9,088 nt of DNA from an uncultured Ruminococcus sp. GTDB taxonomy: Bacteria > Bacillota > Clostridia > Oscillospirales > Ruminococcaceae. Shown here in pieces: positions 5,757 through 9,088 of this stretch. The notes under the pieces were generated by a model that was not told where the DNA came from, made no database searches, and saw only the letters and a program-made list of their open reading frames with translations. The position numbers and the translations under genes were made by a program. The number at the start of each line of letters is the position of its first letter. Position 1 is the first letter of the stretch. The DNA is taken from the NCBI GenBank assembly GCA_946544695.1, contig CAMNMO010000093.1:1-9088 (forward strand), read 5' to 3'.

Positions 5757-5793
5757 AGCAGCATCGCTGTCCCGAAAAGGCGGCGGTGCTGCT
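5757..5793 (+). other. Long hairpin downstream of sigF, no U-tract
   Basis: AGCAGCA (5757-5763) pairs with TGCTGCT (5787-5793). The stem continues inward over 5764-5771 with 5779-5786 using several G-U pairs, for 15 pairs in all around the loop CCGAAAA. The bases after it are TGCGTATATG, so it lacks the T-run of an intrinsic terminator. It may protect the spoIIA mRNA 3' end or act as a weak terminator. On the minus strand the G-U pairs become C-A mismatches, so it favours plus-strand RNA. Confidence 0.5.
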
Positions 5794-5940
5794 TGCGTAT
5801 ATGCACAGGCATTCATGAAAGATCGGTTTTGTCGTTTACTGTAAAATGCTGTCAAGATAAACATTTTAATAAAAAATACGAAATTTCAGCGCCGTTTTTG
5901 GGGAGTTGCAAAAAAATGCTCGGCACTGTCTAAAATAGCC

Positions 5941-5969
5941 TTGACAATCCTCTGAATGTTTGCTATGAT
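5941..5969 (+). promoter_or_regulatory. Sigma-A promoter with extended -10 for the CNNM/transglutaminase operon
   Basis: A perfect TTGACA (5941-5946) and TATGAT (5964-5969) are spaced by 17 nt, with TGC (5961-5963) in front of the -10 box. Transcription should begin near 5976. The leader is about 98 nt long and contains two out-of-frame ATGs (6046, 6067) before the gene start at 6074. Confidence 0.87.
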
Positions 5970-6073
5970 ATATTGTAAGAAGAAGTTTAAGTGTGTAGTT
6001 TTTTGTATACTACGGTCACGCTGTGGTGTGCATAGACGGAAATATATGAAGAAAGAAAGGAAATTGATGACTG

Positions 6074-7390
6074 ATGGACGTTCCCGAACGAGGGTACATC
6101 GGTGCGGCGGTGCTGGTTGTCTGCGGCTTGCTGACGGCATTTTTTTATGCCTGCGGAAGGGCTGCGGCTGAGATAAGCGATTCGAGACTGAGAAAACTGG
6201 CGGAGACCGACAAGCGTGCCGAAAGTCTGCGTGAGATGCTTGAACATGCAGGGAAAATGATCGACCTGGAGATGACCTCACGGATAATGCTGACAGCGTT
6301 GCAGACATGCTGTGCTTTTGTGTGGTTCTTTGCACCGCTGAAACAACGGCTGGCAGCCCTTGTGGGCGGTAATGACATCGCAGGGGGCGTGCTTGCTGCT
6401 GCGGTGATATTGTCGGTGATGACTGTCTGGATAGGCACGGTGTGCATAAATGTGCCGAAAAAGCTGTGCTCGGCGCAGAAGCTGGGCGAGGGGTTCGTGC
6501 TGAGGTCGGCAGGGATATACCGTTTATGGCTGACGCTTTTCATGCCTGCAAAACTGGTGGTGGAACTGCTTACAAGGGGCATTCTCAGGCTGTTCGGGGT
6601 GAAGAACGTAAATTCCGATGAAGCCGTTACAGAAGAAGAGATACTGATGATGGTGGACGCTGTCAACGAGACGGGCGCCATCGAGGAAAGTCAGGCTGAG
6701 ATGATAAGCAACATCTTCGAGTTTGACGATATCGAACTCAGCGAAGTGATGACCCACCGCACTGAGGTGGCAGCCATCGAGGAGAACGCACCCATAAGGG
6801 AAGCGGTCGGGCTGGCGATAGAGAGCGGATTTTCGAGGATACCTGTCTATAAGGACAGCATAGACGATATACAGGGCGTGATATATGCTAAGGACCTGCT
6901 GACGCTGGTGTTCCATGAAAGCGCAGAGGACAGGACAGTCAGGGACTTTATGAGAGAGGTCATATTCACACCCGAGAGCCGCAAGTGCGGTGAACTTTTC
7001 AAGGAACTGACCACCAGAAAAATACAGATGGCAGTGGCAGTTGACGAATACGGCGGAACTGCGGGCGTGGTGACGCTGGAAGATCTTATAGAGACGATAG
7101 TCGGGAAGATCGAAGATGAATATGACGATGATACAGAGGAGATAACAAAGATATCTGACGGCGTTTTCGAGGTCGAGGGCAATGCGGGCTATGAAGAAGT
7201 GATGGAAGCACTGGGCAAGGAACCCGATGAGGATTCACCCTTTGAGACCATAGGCGCAATGGTCATCGAACTGCTGGGGCATATCCCTGATGACGGTGAG
7301 AAGGCTTCGGTGAAGTGGGAAAACGTAAGATTCAGTGTAATTGAGGCAGAGGACAGAAAAATAGGCAGGATACGAGCAGAACTCTGCTGA
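6074..7390 (+). CDS. CNNM/CBS/CorC-type membrane protein (HlyC/CorC family)
   Basis: The 438-residue protein has the full order of the CorC/CNNM family, linked to magnesium and other cation transport or its regulation. An N-terminal membrane domain has hydrophobic segments at about 8-27, 68-87, 102-124 and 148-171. Two CBS domains follow at about 225-284 (VMTHRTEV...SGFSRIPVYKD..GVIYAKDLL) and 289-348 (MAVAVDEYGGTAGVVTLEDLIE). A CorC/HlyC C-terminal domain at about 360-436 includes FEVEGNAGYEEV and the FETIGAMV segment. The membrane domain is unusual: the FSxSExA-like first signature reads FYACGRAA, and the GE--PK signature reads CINVPK, so both acidic residues are absent. ATG 6074 is the first in-frame start, since TGA 6068-6070 precedes it. 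AAAGG lies 13 nt upstream, a long gap. The transglutaminase-like gene follows after 27 nt. Confidence 0.9.
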   Translation: MDVPERGYIGAAVLVVCGLLTAFFYACGRAAAEISDSRLRKLAETDKRAESLREMLEHAGKMIDLEMTSRIMLTALQTCCAFVWFFAPLKQRLAALVGGNDIAGGVLAAAVILSVMTVWIGTVCINVPKKLCSAQKLGEGFVLRSAGIYRLWLTLFMPAKLVVELLTRGILRLFGVKNVNSDEAVTEEEILMMVDAVNETGAIEESQAEMISNIFEFDDIELSEVMTHRTEVAAIEENAPIREAVGLAIESGFSRIPVYKDSIDDIQGVIYAKDLLTLVFHESAEDRTVRDFMREVIFTPESRKCGELFKELTTRKIQMAVAVDEYGGTAGVVTLEDLIETIVGKIEDEYDDDTEEITKISDGVFEVEGNAGYEEVMEALGKEPDEDSPFETIGAMVIELLGHIPDDGEKASVKWENVRFSVIEAEDRKIGRIRAELC

Positions 7391-7417
7391 GGCGGGGTTC
7401 TTTAGGGAGTGGTTTCT

Positions 7418-8743
7418 TTGGGTAAGAGGTTTGCTGCGGCGTTCACCGTGCTTGCGCTGCTTCTGGCGGCAGCAGGCGGAGGTTACTATGCCTACACAGC
7501 ACTCAGCAGAGAAGATCCTGCGGTGGTATCCAGATCAAGCGAAGGTACGGTAGTGACCAGAAGGAGCAAGGTCGATGTGCCCGGCGGCGAAGGCGATGTT
7601 GTGGTGGAGGAGGAAGTCTCTTCCGCACCCGAAGAACAGCCCATCACCGATGAGGAAGCAGCTGAGGTCGAGCTGCCGTACGCAGTGGGATATTTCGCAG
7701 AACAGCTGAGTGAAGACGAGAAAACGGTCTGCCGACAGATATATAAGGGCATTACCGACCGTGAAGAAAAGATACTGATAAAAAAAGACGTCATTGATTC
7801 GGACGATATCTGTCAGCTGATAGTGATGTGCGTGACAGGTGCGCCCGAGATAGACTATATAGATACAAACTATTCTGTTCAGGTGGACGCAAACGGCTGT
7901 GCATCGGCGGTGTATATGACTTATACCCGCACTGAGGAGGACACGCAGATGCGCCGTCAGCTGACAGAACAGGCGATAGACAGGATATGTGCCGAGGTAA
8001 CACCTGAATGGACAGACTTTGAGCGGTATAAGCTGGTGCATGATGCAGTGGTGGAACACTGCGTATATTATGAGTCTGACAGTGACTGCTATACGGCTTA
8101 CGGCTGCCTTGTGGGCGGCAATGCGGTGTGCGAGGGCTACTCGAAGGCGCTGATGCTGCTGTGCGATAGGGTGGATATACCCTGCCTGCCCGTCATCGGT
8201 CAGGGAATGAATGAGGACGGCACATCACAGGGGCATATCTGGAACAAGATAATGCTGGACGGTCAGTGGTACAACACCGATGTGACCTGGGACGACCCTG
8301 TGTTTGAAAGTGCGGAAAATTATCTGCGGTATGACTACTTCACTGTCACCGATGATGAGATGGACCGCAACCATACCGAGGACGAAAATATTTTCATAAG
8401 CGAACCCGAATGCACCGAAACGGCGTATGACTATTACAGATATTACGGCTATTTCACCGAAGATGTCAGCGGTGCTGAGGCGGCGTTTGAAAGGGCTGTG
8501 CACGATGCGATGGCAAACGGCGATGAGTACGCACGGATAAAGTGCGCTGACCTGAACTGCTTCAATGAGACGCTTGACTGGGTGTTCGGCGGCGGCAGCG
8601 GCAACAGCAGCCTTTTCGATATGATAAAGCGTGGCGCTGAGGAAAATCCCGGGTACGGATATGAGGATTCGGGCTATTCCGTGATAAATAACGGCGTAAC
8701 TTTCAATATCTCCATAAGGCTGAAACTAGAAGGAGATACGTAA
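7418..8743 (+). CDS. Membrane-anchored transglutaminase-like protein
   Basis: This 441-residue protein has an N-terminal hydrophobic segment (about 5-27) after the basic GKR, a signal peptide or signal anchor. An acidic, low-complexity linker (about 30-85) follows, so the rest should lie outside the membrane. The core at about 205-300 is a transglutaminase-like (papain-fold) domain. Its triad is C238 in AVCEGYSKAL, H273 in GHIWNKI and D288 in NTDVTWDDP. The later YDYFTVTDDEMDRNHT segment is common in clostridial members. Such proteins are variously peptidases or crosslinking enzymes at the cell surface; the substrate is unknown. I place the start at TTG 7418-7420, 8 nt after AGGGAG (7404-7409). 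GTG 7409 overlaps that site and is less likely. It is the second gene of the operon at 5941, with no own promoter in the 27-nt gap. Confidence 0.85.
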   Translation: MGKRFAAAFTVLALLLAAAGGGYYAYTALSREDPAVVSRSSEGTVVTRRSKVDVPGGEGDVVVEEEVSSAPEEQPITDEEAAEVELPYAVGYFAEQLSEDEKTVCRQIYKGITDREEKILIKKDVIDSDDICQLIVMCVTGAPEIDYIDTNYSVQVDANGCASAVYMTYTRTEEDTQMRRQLTEQAIDRICAEVTPEWTDFERYKLVHDAVVEHCVYYESDSDCYTAYGCLVGGNAVCEGYSKALMLLCDRVDIPCLPVIGQGMNEDGTSQGHIWNKIMLDGQWYNTDVTWDDPVFESAENYLRYDYFTVTDDEMDRNHTEDENIFISEPECTETAYDYYRYYGYFTEDVSGAEAAFERAVHDAMANGDEYARIKCADLNCFNETLDWVFGGGSGNSSLFDMIKRGAEENPGYGYEDSGYSVINNGVTFNISIRLKLEGDT

Positions 8744-8781
8744 CAATTTGACTGAAAAAAGTGAAAAGTTAGTGAACAAGG

Positions 8782-8810
8782 TTGAAATTTCAGGACAGAT
8801 GTGTTATAAT
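8782..8810 (+). promoter_or_regulatory. Sigma-A promoter with extended -10 for the last gene
   Basis: TTGAAA (8782-8787) and a perfect TATAAT (8805-8810) are separated by 17 nt, with TGT (8802-8804) completing an extended -10. The 10-nt perfect palindrome TGAAATTTCA (8783-8792) overlaps the -35 box and could be an operator half. Transcription should start near 8817, giving a leader of about 56 nt. AAAGGA (8857-8862) is the ribosome binding site, 10 nt before ATG 8873. Confidence 0.85.
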
Positions 8811-8872
8811 AGAATGTAATCTGATTTTAAGTGCCGTATTTTGGCTTATATAAACGAAAGGAATGTTGAGAG

Positions 8873-9088
8873 ATGAGTTCTGTTTCAACAAGCAGAAGAT
8901 CGAGCGCAGGAAAGAACGTACTGGTGTTCTTCATCGTGTTCATAATATTGGAGATGCTGATCATATTCGGCATCGGCAAGGTGTTCAAGAATAAGGACGT
9001 TACCCCGAGCATAATGGGTTACAGCCTGTTCATGACAAAGGAGGATCTGGTGCAGAACGGTGCTGACGGCGCAGTGGTCGCTGTACCG
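8873..9088 (+). CDS. Membrane protein, signal peptidase I-like N-terminus (partial)
   Basis: Seventy-two codons are visible and the gene runs off the right edge. A serine/arginine-rich cytoplasmic start (SSVSTSRRSSAGK) leads into one membrane helix (about 16-35). The segment TPSIMGYSLFMT (44-55) and GADGAVVAV (63-71) resemble the start of the catalytic domain of clostridial signal peptidase I proteins, where a GY--- strand, the SGSM motif and a G--V-V strand follow the anchor. Here the stretch aligned with SGSMEP reads KEDLVQ (56-61), so no catalytic serine is evident. It may be a non-catalytic relative, or the resemblance may be superficial. ATG 8873 is chosen for AAAGGA at 10 nt; ATG 8863 is out of frame. 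The coding call is firm, the family tentative. Confidence 0.6.
   Translation, partial: MSSVSTSRRSSAGKNVLVFFIVFIILEMLIIFGIGKVFKNKDVTPSIMGYSLFMTKEDLVQNGADGAVVAVP

Larger units (their letters stand above)
5726..6073. other. 348-base intergenic region between sigF and the CNNM gene
   Basis: It holds the sigF-distal hairpin (5757-5793), an A/T-rich stretch (5840-5885), the promoter at 5941-5969 and a leader of about 98 nt. Within the leader a weak stem GTAGT (5995-5999) / ACTAC (6009-6013) can form. AAAGG (6056-6060) is the ribosome binding site. An ATGA-coupled 40-codon open frame at 5722-5844 overlaps the hairpin but does not look like a protein gene. I recognise no tRNA, riboswitch or other RNA gene here. 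Confidence 0.6.

Noticed and set aside
5722..5844. 40-codon ORF overlapping the sigF stop as ATGA
   Set aside because: The overlap suggests coupling, but the peptide has no recognisable features, no ribosome binding site, and its middle codons form the 5757-5793 hairpin. Too weak to call a gene.
7409..7417. GTG 7409 as the start of the transglutaminase-like gene
   Set aside because: The GTG overlaps the AGGGAG binding site, which is correctly spaced for TTG 7418 instead.
8827..9012. 61-codon minus-strand open frame
   Set aside because: It lies opposite the membrane-protein gene and its leader, has no support from binding site or motif, and is best read as a shadow.

Overview
The window reads as chromosomal DNA of an endospore-forming, anaerobic Firmicute. 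The best guess is a Ruminococcus-like member of the Oscillospiraceae. This rests on a complete spoIIA operon, a cotJ spore-coat operon, a DUF6935 protein, GGAGG-type ribosome binding sites and sigma-A promoters of Firmicute type. Genus is an inference; no rRNA or other marker gene is present. The genes are tightly packed. I see no mobile element, CRISPR array, tRNA or rRNA.

Layout, left to right. (1) 2-755, plus strand: the last 69 codons of a ClpB/ClpC-type AAA+ unfoldase, followed one base later by an sce7726-family protein with a PD-(D/E)XK-like core. A strong bidirectional hairpin terminator lies at 794-834. (2) 836-1927, minus strand: cotJA-cotJB-cotJC in overlapping order, converging on the first operon. 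A mother-cell-sigma-like promoter lies near 1963-1989. (3) 2061-4169, plus strand: a strong sigma-A promoter drives an M48 zinc metallopeptidase with two C-terminal PASTA-like repeats, then a DUF6935 protein, then a 12-bp-stem terminator. (4) 4180-5725: spoIIAA-spoIIAB-sigF, the forespore sigma-F switch. It lies behind a perfect Spo0A box that overlaps the -35 region of an extended -10 promoter. A long hairpin without a U-tract follows sigF. (5) 5941-8743: a second strong promoter drives a CNNM/CBS/CorC-type membrane protein, and 27 bases later a membrane-anchored transglutaminase-like protein. (6) 8782-9088: a fourth promoter and the start of a short membrane protein that resembles signal peptidase I, cut by the window end.

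How the parts fit together: Spo0A would switch on spoIIAA-AB-sigF at sporulation onset. SpoIIAB holds sigma-F inactive and phosphorylates SpoIIAA, and dephosphorylated SpoIIAA frees sigma-F. CotJ proteins are made later in the mother cell and packed into the coat. The M48/DUF6935 pair and the CNNM/transglutaminase pair carry vegetative-looking promoters; their link to sporulation is positional only.

Items most worth a second look are the Spo0A-box/sigma-A-like architecture of the spoIIA promoter, the M48-repeat plus DUF6935 pair, the loss of signature acidic residues in the CNNM domain, the signal-peptidase-like protein without a recognisable catalytic serine, and the Clp/nuclease-like gene pair. 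None of these amounts to a demonstrated new system.
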